DNA from: a virus
Length of the DNA: 40,626 nucleotides
IMG/VR virus record: IMGVR_UViG_3300047457_000081
Coordinates: 1 to 40,626 of that record
Strand: one strand, 5' to 3'
Shown here: piece after piece, positions 32,737 to 39,337 of the stretch
Numbering within the stretch: the first letter of the stretch is position 1
Layout: every line of letters begins with the position of its first letter
Made by a program: the position numbers and the translations under genes
Notes under the pieces: generated by a model
Seen by the model: the letters and a program-made list of their open reading frames with translations, nothing else
What the model was told of the DNA's origin: nothing
Database searches by the model: none

Positions 32737-33544
32737 ACATCTGCTCCTGCATATATTTAACTTGGACATCATCTAGATACATACTGTCAGGGTTGAAGGC
32801 TAGGCTGACGTAGTTGTTACCTGTCTGGTCTGCTCGCCCATATCTGTTCTTGACTGGGGCTACGCAGAGATAGGTCTCATCACCCTGCTTCATCTGACCG
32901 ATAGTTAATACCATTGCTGGTATCTGATTGACAAGACCCTGAATGGCAGAGCGTGGCTGGCAGGGAAAACCCTCAAAGCCTTCCTTGGTATGGTGCAGAA
33001 CTAGCACGGCTGCATTAGTATCTCTTGCAAGATACTTAAGTTCCTTCATTGCTGCACGCATACCTTGGAATTCTTCGTGACCATCCATTGCAATATCCAT
33101 CAGGTTGTCAACCACAATAAGTGTTGGACTTCTACCCCATACAGTTTCAAATGCACTGACCTCATCATCTAAATCTTTTAGAGTGGGAGTGGATTCAAAG
33201 GACCAGAACAAATGATTGTTCAGGGTAAGAATTTCTTCTGCTTGATGTGGCTCACGCTTGAGCAACTGCTCTGCTGCTGTCTGTGTCATACGACCAGACA
33301 TTGCAACAAGACGCATTGCCATTGTGTGAGCATTGGTATCTGCGCTGAAGTACAGCGTAGGTACTTTAGATTTGGCTGCGATTGCCAGTGCAACTGATGA
33401 CTTACCTGCACCTGGAGTGCCAGCAACCATCGTGATTTCTGCACGGCGCAGGATAATTCCTGCTCGTTCAAATGCCGCAAAGGCGGGCGGTAATGGTTCT
33501 CCGCCCACCTCTGCTTTGCTAATGCTGCGTTTGAGTGTACGCAT
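32726..33544 (-). CDS. RecA-fold/DnaB-like replicative helicase
   Basis: 272 residues, a single RecA-fold ATPase. Walker A is GTPGAGKS (42-49) and Walker B LIVVDN (142-147). VLVLHHTKEG near 185-194 is the sensor-like strand, and the end CVAPVKNRYGRADQTGNNYV resembles the DnaB/RepA finger region. It lacks the N-terminal DnaB domain, as in short phage helicases. It would unwind DNA at the fork with the split primase. Start ATG overlaps the previous TAA (TAATG). Confidence 0.85.
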   Translation of the reverse strand: MRTLKRSISKAEVGGEPLPPAFAAFERAGIILRRAEITMVAGTPGAGKSSVALAIAAKSKVPTLYFSADTNAHTMAMRLVAMSGRMTQTAAEQLLKREPHQAEEILTLNNHLFWSFESTPTLKDLDDEVSAFETVWGRSPTLIVVDNLMDIAMDGHEEFQGMRAAMKELKYLARDTNAAVLVLHHTKEGFEGFPCQPRSAIQGLVNQIPAMVLTIGQMKQGDETYLCVAPVKNRYGRADQTGNNYVSLAFNPDSMYLDDVQVKYMQEQMYGN

Positions 33545-34008
33545 TACTTCACTTGGTCAGCGACGAATGTGTTCCACTCTGGTGAACCAGCACGAACATA
33601 CTGATTCTTGCACTTGTCAAATGCACCCTTTGGTGCTGGGCAGAAGTAACCACGATAAGTCTTACCGTCTTTACCTGTGCCTTGGATAGCAGTCATCTTT
33701 CCGTGTGGGCAGTTCTTGCCACCGAGCGATGGAGTACCTGTATATTCTTGAGCAAGATATGTACTACCTGTCTCACGAACTTCTGTATTAATAATGCTTG
33801 CGCCAAGCGTTGCTGCTATTTGTGCTGGTGCCATCGGTGCTGATTGACCTTTGGCTGCTGATTCAAGTTCTGTTACTGCTGACTTGATAGCATCTAGTGC
33901 TGTTGCTACCAACTGGTCTAGTTCATCTCCGTGCTCTGCACGAACTGTTACTAGTGAACCTGCTGGTGTCTTGACTGTGATACTGATTGGTGCTTCAGTG
34001 CTAGCCAC
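33544..34008 (-). CDS. Replication-linked protein with Cys-rich C-terminus, 154 aa
   Basis: The GTG at 34008 (ASTEAPISITVKTPAGSL) with AGGAG 8 bases upstream overlaps the nuclease stop and is chosen over a longer frame from 34041. The N-terminal 60 residues are beta then helix (DELDQLVATALDAIKSAVTE), the centre is Ala-rich, and the end carries KNCPHGKMT and RGYFCPAPKGAFDKCKN, a possible C-H-C-C metal site. This type often neighbours Cas4/RecB-like nucleases in actinobacterial phages. Possibly DNA-binding; function unknown. Confidence 0.65.
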   Translation of the reverse strand: MASTEAPISITVKTPAGSLVTVRAEHGDELDQLVATALDAIKSAVTELESAAKGQSAPMAPAQIAATLGASIINTEVRETGSTYLAQEYTGTPSLGGKNCPHGKMTAIQGTGKDGKTYRGYFCPAPKGAFDKCKNQYVRAGSPEWNTFVADQVK

Positions 34009-34786
34009 TGATTGTCTCCTGTTCTGGAAATGGAGTAGCAAGACCTTTCTTGTCTCGCCACTGTCTGACCTTCATTGCAAATTGTACACCTTTCCAACCC
34101 TCTGCAATATCTATCCAAACTAATTTGCATAGACCTGTTCCTGCTGGAAGATGGATGATGATGGCTTTGTCTTTGTTGACATCGCCCCAACTACCACGGC
34201 GACCCGTAGCAATATCATACGGGGAGCCGTTAGCATATATCGCTAACTGAATAGCAATGTTATTAGGATGGTCAATGCGACCAGTCTTAATATCTGCAAT
34301 GAATCTTTCACCTTTATACTCAACAACTCTGTCTGGTGTGCCAGCAATTTTGAATTTATCTAGCACGCAGAATTGTTCTATAAAGATTTTATTAAGTTGT
34401 TCTGTTGCTTTTTGGTAGGCAATTAAGTCCCCTGCCCACTCATCTGGAATAGGTCCAAAGTCCTGTCCCAAATCTAGTTTCTCTGCAAATGAATGTAGTG
34501 CTGTGCCGATAGTTGCTGCACGGCTAGCGCCTGCAACTTCCATAGCATCTTCAATGTACTTGTTAATCGCCATCTTATCTTCTTGTGCAGCACTGATGGC
34601 TAGTAGTAAGTCGCTGCGTACTGTTAAACCTATTGCTGCCATACGCATCTTCCAAGCAGTCAGCGCTGCTGGGTCATCAAGACTATTGGCAATTGTTGTA
34701 GCCCGTGTATAAGCAACTGGTTTGCCACCTGCTTTGGGCACAACTAATGGACGACCGTATCGGTCTCGTTCTATTTCTACTCGCAT
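34001..34786 (-). CDS. Cas4/RecB-like PD-(D/E)XK exonuclease
   Basis: 261 residues. RecB-family motifs occur in order: GTALHSFAEK (His98), IAGTPDRVVEY (Asp152), FIADIKTGRID (Asp165-x-Lys167) and AIQLAIYANG (Gln180-x3-Tyr184). No Cas4 iron-sulfur cysteine cluster is evident, so RecB-like is the safer label. Activity would be DNA end resection in recombination or replication. The ATG follows AAGGAGACAAGGAC. A terminator-like hairpin lies just upstream, so it may have its own regulation. Confidence 0.83.
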   Translation of the reverse strand: MRVEIERDRYGRPLVVPKAGGKPVAYTRATTIANSLDDPAALTAWKMRMAAIGLTVRSDLLLAISAAQEDKMAINKYIEDAMEVAGASRAATIGTALHSFAEKLDLGQDFGPIPDEWAGDLIAYQKATEQLNKIFIEQFCVLDKFKIAGTPDRVVEYKGERFIADIKTGRIDHPNNIAIQLAIYANGSPYDIATGRRGSWGDVNKDKAIIIHLPAGTGLCKLVWIDIAEGWKGVQFAMKVRQWRDKKGLATPFPEQETISG

Positions 34787-34806
34787 TTGTCTGTCCTTGT
34801 CTCCTT

Positions 34807-34856
34807 GTTAAAAGAAACAGGCTGAGAAAGGAGACTAATCAAAACCCAGCCTGTTT
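34807..34856 (-). terminator. Terminator-like hairpin upstream of the nuclease gene
   Basis: Perfect 10-bp arms AAACAGGCTG (34815-34824) and CAGCCTGTTT (34847-34856) enclose 22 bases. On the minus strand the second arm is followed by a T-rich tail (CTTTTAAC). It separates 34897-35049 from the nuclease gene and could end or attenuate the upstream transcript. The large loop weakens the call. Confidence 0.6.
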
Positions 34857-34896
34857 CAGTAGGCAGAGTGTAGCAGATAGAAAGGCGGTTATCTGC

Positions 34897-35049
34897 TCAC
34901 TCTGATTTGCTGTGGCATTGGCAATCACAGGGTCTCCTGAGTGCGTGTATACTGATGACCGCAGTACCTGTGCACTCACTGTGTTTGCCTACCATACACT
35001 TGCCAGTACGCAGTGCCTCACTATATGTGTGGTCTGCAATCTTAGGCAT
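34897..35049 (-). CDS. Cys/His-rich micro-protein, 50 aa
   Basis: A short frame from ATG at 35049, 4 bases after the previous stop. It reads PKIADHTYSEALRTGKCMVG and ends ALRRPCDCQCHSKSE. Cys18, Cys26, Cys41, Cys43, Cys45 and His46 could bind zinc. Ribosome signal is modest, from within the previous gene. It fills a gap between two longer genes and is followed by a terminator-like hairpin. Function unknown. Confidence 0.58.
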   Translation of the reverse strand: MPKIADHTYSEALRTGKCMVGKHSECTGTAVISIHALRRPCDCQCHSKSE

Positions 35050-35053
35050 TTGA

Positions 35054-35467
35054 TTACTGCTGGTCTACATCATTGACATCTATTGAATAGTCATCAACGG
35101 TGTTGCCATCAAACTCTACAGTTAGATTGTTTTCTACTTGGTCTCTGGCATCATCCTCTGAGTCTGCCTCAATATCAGTTACTGTGAATTCAATTCTGCC
35201 AGTGACTGTATACATACGCCTGAGTTTGTCTGCACCAATAGAGTCAAGTAGTTCGTTTACATCTTCAACTGTACAGGTAATCTCATCACTACCTGAATCA
35301 TAGCGTTCATTGAAGAAGTCATAAACTTCTTGACGGATAGTAAGGTTTCTAGTTCTTACTTCATTAGCAGTGTTCTTGTAGTACTGAAGGTCATTGATGA
35401 CATTCTTAATCATTTCATCTGTGTACTTGACGGTGGTGCCGTCTGCATTTGTGTGTAAGTATTCCAC
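35054..35467 (-). CDS. Hypothetical acidic protein, 137 aa
   Basis: GTG start with AGGAGAC upstream, inside the end of the previous gene. Helical N-terminal half (TDEMIKNVINDLQYYKNTAN; YDFFNERYDSGSDE), then a beta part YTVTGRIEFTVTDIEADSED. The latter resembles a small alpha-beta repeat seen twice in nearby proteins (35469-35639 and 36649-36834), all having a beta strand followed by D/E-D/S-A residues. Strongly acidic. Function unknown. Confidence 0.65.
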   Translation of the reverse strand: MEYLHTNADGTTVKYTDEMIKNVINDLQYYKNTANEVRTRNLTIRQEVYDFFNERYDSGSDEITCTVEDVNELLDSIGADKLRRMYTVTGRIEFTVTDIEADSEDDARDQVENNLTVEFDGNTVDDYSIDVNDVDQQ

Positions 35468-35468
35468 T

Positions 35469-35639
35469 TTAGTCTCCTATTTCTTTTACTGTAGTTATTT
35501 CCCAGTCGTGGTCTTCGTGAGAATCATCAAGAATATCACTGACTAATTCCGATGCGTGTAGTTCATCTTCTGCATCTATTGTGTAATCCCTGTGTGTGCT
35601 GATTGCTTCACTTACAGTTCTTACTTTGTACTTTGGCAT
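35469..35639 (-). CDS. Small acidic protein, 56 aa
   Basis: Frame from ATG at 35639, with AGGAGAC correctly placed (AGGAGACTATATG). It reads PKYKVRTVSEAISTHRDYTI, then DAEDELHASELVSDILDDS, and ends WEITTVKEIGD. The beta-helix-beta layout with a D-A-E-D-E turn matches a small phage fold in which a strand is followed by an acidic helix. Its stop is followed within 2 bases by the next GTG. Function unknown. Confidence 0.66.
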   Translation of the reverse strand: MPKYKVRTVSEAISTHRDYTIDAEDELHASELVSDILDDSHEDHDWEITTVKEIGD

Positions 35640-35647
35640 ATAGTCTC

Positions 35648-36652
35648 CTATGCTGTTAGTAGTTCTAATGCACGCAACTTGATGTTGTCGCTGGCACCAG
35701 ACATCGTCCTGATGCCCAGCGATTTAGCCTTGTTTGGCTTACCGTGGTCTGCGTATTCAACAACTGCTTGCCACAATCCGAACTCGGTGTCACGGATATT
35801 CTCTTGTGTTGGGCTGTTGGCAAAGATGTTCATTGCAGTATGCCGTGCAAAGTTAGCGTTGGTGCGTTGCTTTTTCTCACCCTGTGATAGCAAATGCACT
35901 GGTGCATCCTCTATCTTGCTGGGTAATGGGAAGACTTTCTTGAAGTATTCAACTGCTTGGTTACGTGTAACCTCACGCTCTAGCAATACATTCGCTAGGT
36001 TGCTGTATTGCTCAATGCTGGAGTAGGTAATGTTAAGAATGTTGCGAACATCATTAACATCTAGTCTTGCATTAGAGGTATGTCGTAGTGTATATGTGTG
36101 CTGTTGATTTTTAGCACGGAAGATTTTGTTAATCTGATTGCTGCACCATAGACGCTCAATGATAGGGCGGATAAGAACTGAACCGCTACCATCGTGTGTA
36201 GTTTTGGCTAGCAAGAATGCTGCGTGTGGGTCGCCTTTAATCTCCATCTCATTAGGTAGTTGCAATAGCATCCATACCTTTGCCCCTGCATCGTACTCAC
36301 CTGCTGCTGCATAGCGAGCATCGCCTGAATCAATCAGGGTATCTAGCACGGAGAATACTTCTGCGTTTTGAAATGGTTTGTATTTAGTGCCAACAATACC
36401 AAGAGGAATAACTTCTCCTGTTGGTGTTGTCTTAACAACTGCTTGTTTGTTTTTAACTGGGATGTGAACTGGTAGTCCCTGTCCAGGAATCTGGTAGGTA
36501 GTAGTTACATCGTGTAATGATACTGTCCAGTCAAGACCTGCTTGTCTGGATACATCACTGGCTGATGTTGCCGTTACTGCAACACCTGATTTAATCCACG
36601 CCGACATATTCTTCGGCGCTACTTGTGGTCTGTCCACAACTGTGGTTGTCAT
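35648..36652 (-). CDS. DUF932-family phage/plasmid protein
   Basis: 334 residues. Features typical of DUF932: an N-terminal WIKSGVAVTATSASDVSR, LGIVGTKYKPFQNAEVFSVL near 84-103, GAKVWMLLQLPNEMEIKGD near 124-142, then GSVLIRPIIERLWCSNQINK and a helical C-terminus. The family is widespread in phages and plasmids and often linked to replication or anti-defence loci, but its activity is unknown. The ATG overlaps the previous TGA (ATGA). AGGAGAC is at the start. Confidence 0.85.
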   Translation of the reverse strand: MTTTVVDRPQVAPKNMSAWIKSGVAVTATSASDVSRQAGLDWTVSLHDVTTTYQIPGQGLPVHIPVKNKQAVVKTTPTGEVIPLGIVGTKYKPFQNAEVFSVLDTLIDSGDARYAAAGEYDAGAKVWMLLQLPNEMEIKGDPHAAFLLAKTTHDGSGSVLIRPIIERLWCSNQINKIFRAKNQQHTYTLRHTSNARLDVNDVRNILNITYSSIEQYSNLANVLLEREVTRNQAVEYFKKVFPLPSKIEDAPVHLLSQGEKKQRTNANFARHTAMNIFANSPTQENIRDTEFGLWQAVVEYADHGKPNKAKSLGIRTMSGASDNIKLRALELLTA

Positions 36653-36834
36653 ACTGTCTCCTTGTTTCTGTTATCTATCATTGCTGCTATAACTCGGATG
36701 TCATCACACCACGAGTCGGTACCTTGCCCGACGAGTGGATGCTCTGAGTGTTTGTCAACTATATCCATAGCCTCTGACATAGATGATGCCGAGACTATGT
36801 AGTCAACCTCTACCGTAACTCGGTATTGGTTCAT
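36649..36834 (-). CDS. Small acidic beta-helix protein, 61 aa
   Basis: Reads NQYRVTVEVDYIVSASSMSE then AMDIVDKHSEHPL, a strand-helix pattern like 35469-35639 (VRT...DAEDELHASELV). Ends SWCDDIRVIAAMIDNRNKET. It overlaps neighbouring genes by ATGA at both ends, so it belongs to one translational unit with DUF932. Perhaps a small regulatory or adaptor fold; function unknown. Confidence 0.63.
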   Translation of the reverse strand: MNQYRVTVEVDYIVSASSMSEAMDIVDKHSEHPLVGQGTDSWCDDIRVIAAMIDNRNKETV

Positions 36835-37253
36835 AGGTATTTACTTATACTGCCATACGTGGCTGTATTAATAGTCTCTGCCTCTGACATCTTAAGAACA
36901 CGAAGTGCGTTCTCAATTTCTTCTTTGGCATCTCGGTATTGCCAGTCGTGCATTGATTCAAAGTCACGTTTAGGTTCTTCAGGTAGTTTAATTGTACCTG
37001 CTGGCAAAGTAAATACAACCCTAATAGTATTGTTGTATCTTGTTTCAGCATCTAATTCTTCTGCTTTAGAAATTTTAGACACTGCTAATTTGGCAATTTG
37101 TTTTTGCCAGCGTTGTTTTGTTGCTTCAAACTTTGCCTCATTACTTGCTTGGTTTTTTTGATTGGTATCTAACTTAACAAGTGCCTGTTCAAGTGCTTTG
37201 ATTACCTTGAGCCTAGACACAGGTACATTGATACCTTGATTGCGTCTTGCCAT
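36831..37253 (-). CDS. Coiled-coil protein, 140 aa
   Basis: Start fixed at ATG 37253 (ARRNQGINVPVSRLKVIKAL) by AAAGGAGACAACAATG; the longer frame from 37481 crosses the non-coding gap and the transglycosylase end. The product is a basic, charged helix (LEQALVKLDTNQKNQASNEA; FEATKQRWQKQIAKLAVSKI), then a beta part with NNTIRVVFTLPAGTIKLPEE. A DNA- or protein-binding structural role is plausible; no family recognised. Confidence 0.68.
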   Translation of the reverse strand: MARRNQGINVPVSRLKVIKALEQALVKLDTNQKNQASNEAKFEATKQRWQKQIAKLAVSKISKAEELDAETRYNNTIRVVFTLPAGTIKLPEEPKRDFESMHDWQYRDAKEEIENALRVLKMSEAETINTATYGSISKYL

Positions 37254-37395
37254 TGTTGTCTCCTTTATTTGTTGTATGTTCCGTGTTCGCAGGTAGCGGA
37301 ACAACCCACCCTCCAAATCGCTATTGGAAGCGGTGCGAGTCTTGTCAGTGCCGACTCCAGGCAGACATAGCCGCAGGAGCGAGATAACAAGAATT
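37254..37395 (-). promoter_or_regulatory. Short non-coding gap with hairpin
   Basis: A 142-base gap between genes of the leftward operon. GTTCCG and CGGAAC (around 37279-37303) can form a 6-bp stem before the AGGAGAC of the next gene. No confident promoter and no T-run; possibly an RNA-processing or stability element. Confidence 0.3.
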
Positions 37396-37830
37396 CTAAT
37401 ACCAACCGTGCTTGCGCCAATGAGCCCAAGCAATTGATGGTTTGCCATACCTATGTTCAATGTACGCCAAGCCACGAGCAATCTGCTCGGGCGCAGGCGT
37501 ATTAGGTTTCATACCTAGTATCTGTGGGATACCGAAGGCTGTTGACTTAGGGTTGTCTGCAGTGTGGTCCCACGCAGATTCTTTACCCCAAAGTTTGAGC
37601 AGTGCTTTGTATTCTGAATGACCCCACGTCTCATACTGTGCTGAGATGAGAGCCTTCGCATAGGATTTGCTCAAGGACTTCGTCCAGCGTATCTCTTTCT
37701 TTGTTAAGGGCTTGTTCTCGTCCCTGTGCTGCAGCCTGTCGGCTACTGCTATTGCGTATGACTGACTGGGAAAGAGAGCGGATGACAGAGTCAATGCCCA
37801 ACTGAATAGCGCGGCTAATCTGTTCTTCAT
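37396..37830 (-). CDS. Secreted lytic transglycosylase-like protein
   Basis: 144 residues with a signal peptide (KNRLAALFSWALTLSSALFP, then SQSYAIA as the likely cleavage zone). The SLT-like core is LLKLWGKESAWDHTADNP, with Glu84 as the probable catalytic acid, then STAFGIPQILGM and IEHRYGKPSIAWAHWRKHGWY, ending as many actinobacterial and Gram-positive muralytic proteins do. GGAG precedes the ATG. It cuts glycan strands. Being in the early operon, it might act in local wall remodelling rather than final lysis. It begins inside another gene in a different frame. Confidence 0.82.
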   Translation of the reverse strand: MKNRLAALFSWALTLSSALFPSQSYAIAVADRLQHRDENKPLTKKEIRWTKSLSKSYAKALISAQYETWGHSEYKALLKLWGKESAWDHTADNPKSTAFGIPQILGMKPNTPAPEQIARGLAYIEHRYGKPSIAWAHWRKHGWY

Positions 37831-37918
37831 TTAGTACTCCATCTGTATAGGCAATAGCCAATTGCAATGAGGTATAGCCAGGTGATTCCTGTTGAGATGT
37901 GTGGAAAGACAACTTCAT
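37631..37918 (-). CDS. Hypothetical protein overlapping the transglycosylase gene, 95 aa
   Basis: ATG overlaps the previous TGA (ATGA). First part SFHTSQQESPGYTSLQLAIA and YTDGVLNEEQISRAIQLGID. The second half (RQAAAQGREQALNKERDTLD) is helical and shares 200 bases with the signal-peptide gene in another frame. Both frames look plausible as protein. The N-terminal 30 residues lie outside the overlap and look truly coding. Function unknown. Confidence 0.6.
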   Translation of the reverse strand: MKLSFHTSQQESPGYTSLQLAIAYTDGVLNEEQISRAIQLGIDSVIRSLSQSVIRNSSSRQAAAQGREQALNKERDTLDEVLEQILCEGSHLSTV

Positions 37919-38106
37919 ACATTTTCCTCTCCTAGTTCTATTAGAATAACATTAAGTGTATTACGGACTAATGTCCATTGCCGCTCGTCTTGTTCCCAAG
38001 ACTTGCTGTGAAAGTATCTGACTTGATAGTCGGCTGTATCTCTATGCCTTTTGACTATCTGAATAGCGGTCTGCGTATCTGGCTGATAGGTCTTCAATGG
38101 TTTCAT
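37915..38106 (-). CDS. Hypothetical small protein, 63 aa
   Basis: Basic N-terminus (KPLKTYQPDTQTAIQIVKRH), then aromatic DYQVRYFHSKSWEQDERQWT, then VRNTLNVILIELGEENV. GGAGG lies 11 bases upstream, rather far. It starts within the preceding 45-residue gene and ends in ATGA shared with the next. Probably a small helical accessory protein; no family recognised. Confidence 0.58.
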   Translation of the reverse strand: MKPLKTYQPDTQTAIQIVKRHRDTADYQVRYFHSKSWEQDERQWTLVRNTLNVILIELGEENV

Positions 38107-38179
38107 TGAACTTGTTTACCTCCCATATTAGTTGGTCTAGCCACTTGTTAATATCCTGTAGTTCTTTGAGTAGGCTCAT
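38042..38179 (-). CDS. Coiled-coil micro-protein, 45 aa
   Basis: A short frame from ATG at 38179 (overlapping the previous stop as ATGA) to TAG at 38042. It reads SLLKELQDINKWLDQLIWEV then NKFNETIEDLSARYADRY, a continuous amphipathic helix with heptad-like Leu/Ile spacing. AGGA lies 9 bases upstream. It overlaps the next gene by 65 bases. Could be a small inhibitor or scaffold; function unknown. Confidence 0.57.
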   Translation of the reverse strand: MSLLKELQDINKWLDQLIWEVNKFNETIEDLSARYADRYSDSQKA

Positions 38180-38349
38180 ACATATTTTCCTATCACATCG
38201 TTGGTGTGTCCTGCCTTCAAGCCGTATTCTTCTTCAAGAACTCGGGCATAGATAGCCTTGAATTCTTCTGGTCTTTTCTTGGCTAGCACTCTGAGTGCTA
38301 TGCCATAGGCTTTAGTTCTGTTCTTTGCGACTTCCTCTTTTTCTGTCAC
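38176..38349 (-). CDS. Small basic helical protein, 57 aa
   Basis: GTG at 38349, 7 bases after GGGAG and 2 bases after the previous stop, is preferred to the ATG at 38388, which lies inside the upstream gene. Sequence TEKEEVAKNRTKAYGIALRV, then LAKKRPEEFKAIYARVLEEE, then a short tail. A charged helical pair. Function unknown. Overlaps the next gene by ATGA. Confidence 0.62.
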   Translation of the reverse strand: MTEKEEVAKNRTKAYGIALRVLAKKRPEEFKAIYARVLEEEYGLKAGHTNDVIGKYV

Positions 38350-38351
38350 GA

Positions 38352-38480
38352 TTAGACTCCCATCTTTGCGAAGGCACAGGTCTGGCATAAGTAATAGTCC
38401 TCATCGTTCTTGTCATAGACTGGTATTACTAATTGCCAGTCACACTTTGCGCAGGTTGCCTCAAAGTATTTACTAGTCAT
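38352..38480 (-). CDS. Zinc-ribbon micro-protein, 42 aa
   Basis: A short frame from ATG at 38480 to TAA at 38352. Reads TSKYFEATCAKCDWQLVIPV, then DEDYYLCQTCAFAKMGV: two CxxC knuckles about 23 residues apart, as in rubredoxin-like zinc ribbons. The start overlaps the previous gene end (ATGACTAG) with AGGAGAC in reach. Typical of small regulatory ribbons in phages; target unknown. Confidence 0.66.
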   Translation of the reverse strand: MTSKYFEATCAKCDWQLVIPVYDKNDEDYYLCQTCAFAKMGV

Positions 38481-38694
38481 TGTAAGTCTCCTCTCGGTCT
38501 TCTCCGAATACAGATACCCAGCAGTCTGGATGCATCCCGCTGATTATCTGCTCCCGAAGGGGCACTGTCAAGGATTTGAATGCGTTTTGTACATACTCAC
38601 CGCGGAGATAGGTGAACAACTCGTTTTCCTCCACCATAATTGTGCCAGTCTTGTAGCAGACTGGACATCTGCGGGTTGCGAATGCTGTCATCAT
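38473..38694 (-). CDS. Small Cys-containing protein, 73 aa
   Basis: Begins at a double ATG overlapping the upstream stop. TAFATRRCPVCYKTGTIMVE carries a CPVC knuckle, while a single later Cys lies in GMHPDCWVSVFGEDREE next to a His. The middle is ELFTYLRGEYVQNAF. A one-metal fold is possible. Function unknown. The stop overlaps the next start (ATGACTAG). Confidence 0.63.
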   Translation of the reverse strand: MMTAFATRRCPVCYKTGTIMVEENELFTYLRGEYVQNAFKSLTVPLREQIISGMHPDCWVSVFGEDREETYND

Positions 38695-38846
38695 CGGCGT
38701 GCTGCCCTTTCTGTTTTTAATAGTCTTACTGCATCACGGTATTTCTTTTCCCAATTACGTGCTGATATAAATAGAACTATGCTCAGGGTCATCTGAGCAA
38801 TAATGGCAATAGATACTGCAAGTAAATCTAAATTAGATAGATACAT
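38691..38846 (-). CDS. Single-pass membrane micro-protein, 51 aa
   Basis: A short frame from ATG at 38846. A membrane segment at about residues 6-28 (LDLLAVSIAIIAQMTLSIVL) is followed by a basic cytoplasmic helix (NWEKKYRDAVRLLKTERAA). ATGA overlap with the next gene. It is the first gene after a strong terminator, so a promoter or antitermination must serve it, but I see no clear promoter. Possible superinfection-exclusion or membrane-anchor role, inferred only from topology. Confidence 0.62.
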   Translation of the reverse strand: MYLSNLDLLAVSIAIIAQMTLSIVLFISARNWEKKYRDAVRLLKTERAARR

Positions 38847-38892
38847 AGTTTGGACTCGCTTTGCTCCACGGATTACTTGTCTGGTTTTGGTT

Positions 38893-38940
38893 AAAAAAAA
38901 GTAAAGCGGACTAGCCGAGCCGAAGCCCGACTAGCCCGCT
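38893..38940 (-). terminator. Strong rho-independent terminator of the first early genes
   Basis: On the minus strand the arms at 38931-38940 and 38905-38914 pair over 10 bp with one weak pair, with a further GC-rich inner stem, and are followed by TTACTTTTTTTT (38893-38904). It lies 7 bases after the stop of the 106-residue gene. Confidence 0.88.
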
Positions 38941-38946
38941 GGTTAC

Positions 38947-39267
38947 TTAGGAAAGAACTTCCAACTCGGTAACGATTTGGTTATCGTACCACTTGGTTTG
39001 CCCTTTGTCTTCACGGACTGTGGTGGTCATATAGCCTGTGAGATTGGCGAAGAACTCAGTCTTGTCAGAGATGAGTGAGCGAATCTGTGCTACTAGCGCA
39101 GGGTCGGTGATGGTGATTTGGCGTGAAGCGATGAACTTGGCACGCATTTGACCATCTGGTGTGTATTCAGTTTGACGGGACTGAACGATTGCTTTGACGA
39201 CGTTGCCGTAATCTTTGACTGACTTGACAAGTGCGTTGTTGAACTTGAACTGATTTACTGTATTCAT
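38947..39267 (-). CDS. Early protein with its own terminator, 106 aa
   Basis: Starts NTVNQFKFNNALVKSVKDYG with AAAGGAGACTAAGC before the ATG, an excellent ribosome site. Beta-rich (MRAKFIASRQITITDPALVA; NLTGYMTTTVREDKGQTKWY) and ends IVTELEVLS. Mixed charge and beta strands would suit a small nucleic-acid-binding fold such as an OB-like protein, but no motif proves it. The strong start, the hairpin upstream and the dedicated terminator suggest high early expression. Confidence 0.68.
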   Translation of the reverse strand: MNTVNQFKFNNALVKSVKDYGNVVKAIVQSRQTEYTPDGQMRAKFIASRQITITDPALVAQIRSLISDKTEFFANLTGYMTTTVREDKGQTKWYDNQIVTELEVLS

Positions 39268-39296
39268 TGCTTAGTCTCCTTTAGACTTTCTGTCGG

Positions 39297-39326
39297 GGTA
39301 TCCCCCGTCACTCGGACGGGGGTACC
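39297..39326 (-). promoter_or_regulatory. GC-rich hairpin before the 106-residue gene
   Basis: CCCCCGTC (39302-39309) pairs with GACGGGGG (39315-39322) around ACTCG, and GGTA/TACC extends the stem past one bulged T. There is no T-run, so RNA stability, processing or translational control is likelier than termination. Confidence 0.55.
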
Positions 39327-39337
39327 ACGTTGGTTGG

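Noticed and set aside
37254-37481. Upstream extension of the 140-residue coiled-coil gene
   Set aside because: It crosses the transglycosylase end and the non-coding gap, while AAAGGAGACAACAATG marks the start at 37253.
38350-38388. Earlier ATG start (38388) for the 57-residue gene
   Set aside because: It lies within the zinc-ribbon gene, whereas GTG at 38349 has GGGAG at proper spacing and follows the stop by 2 bases.
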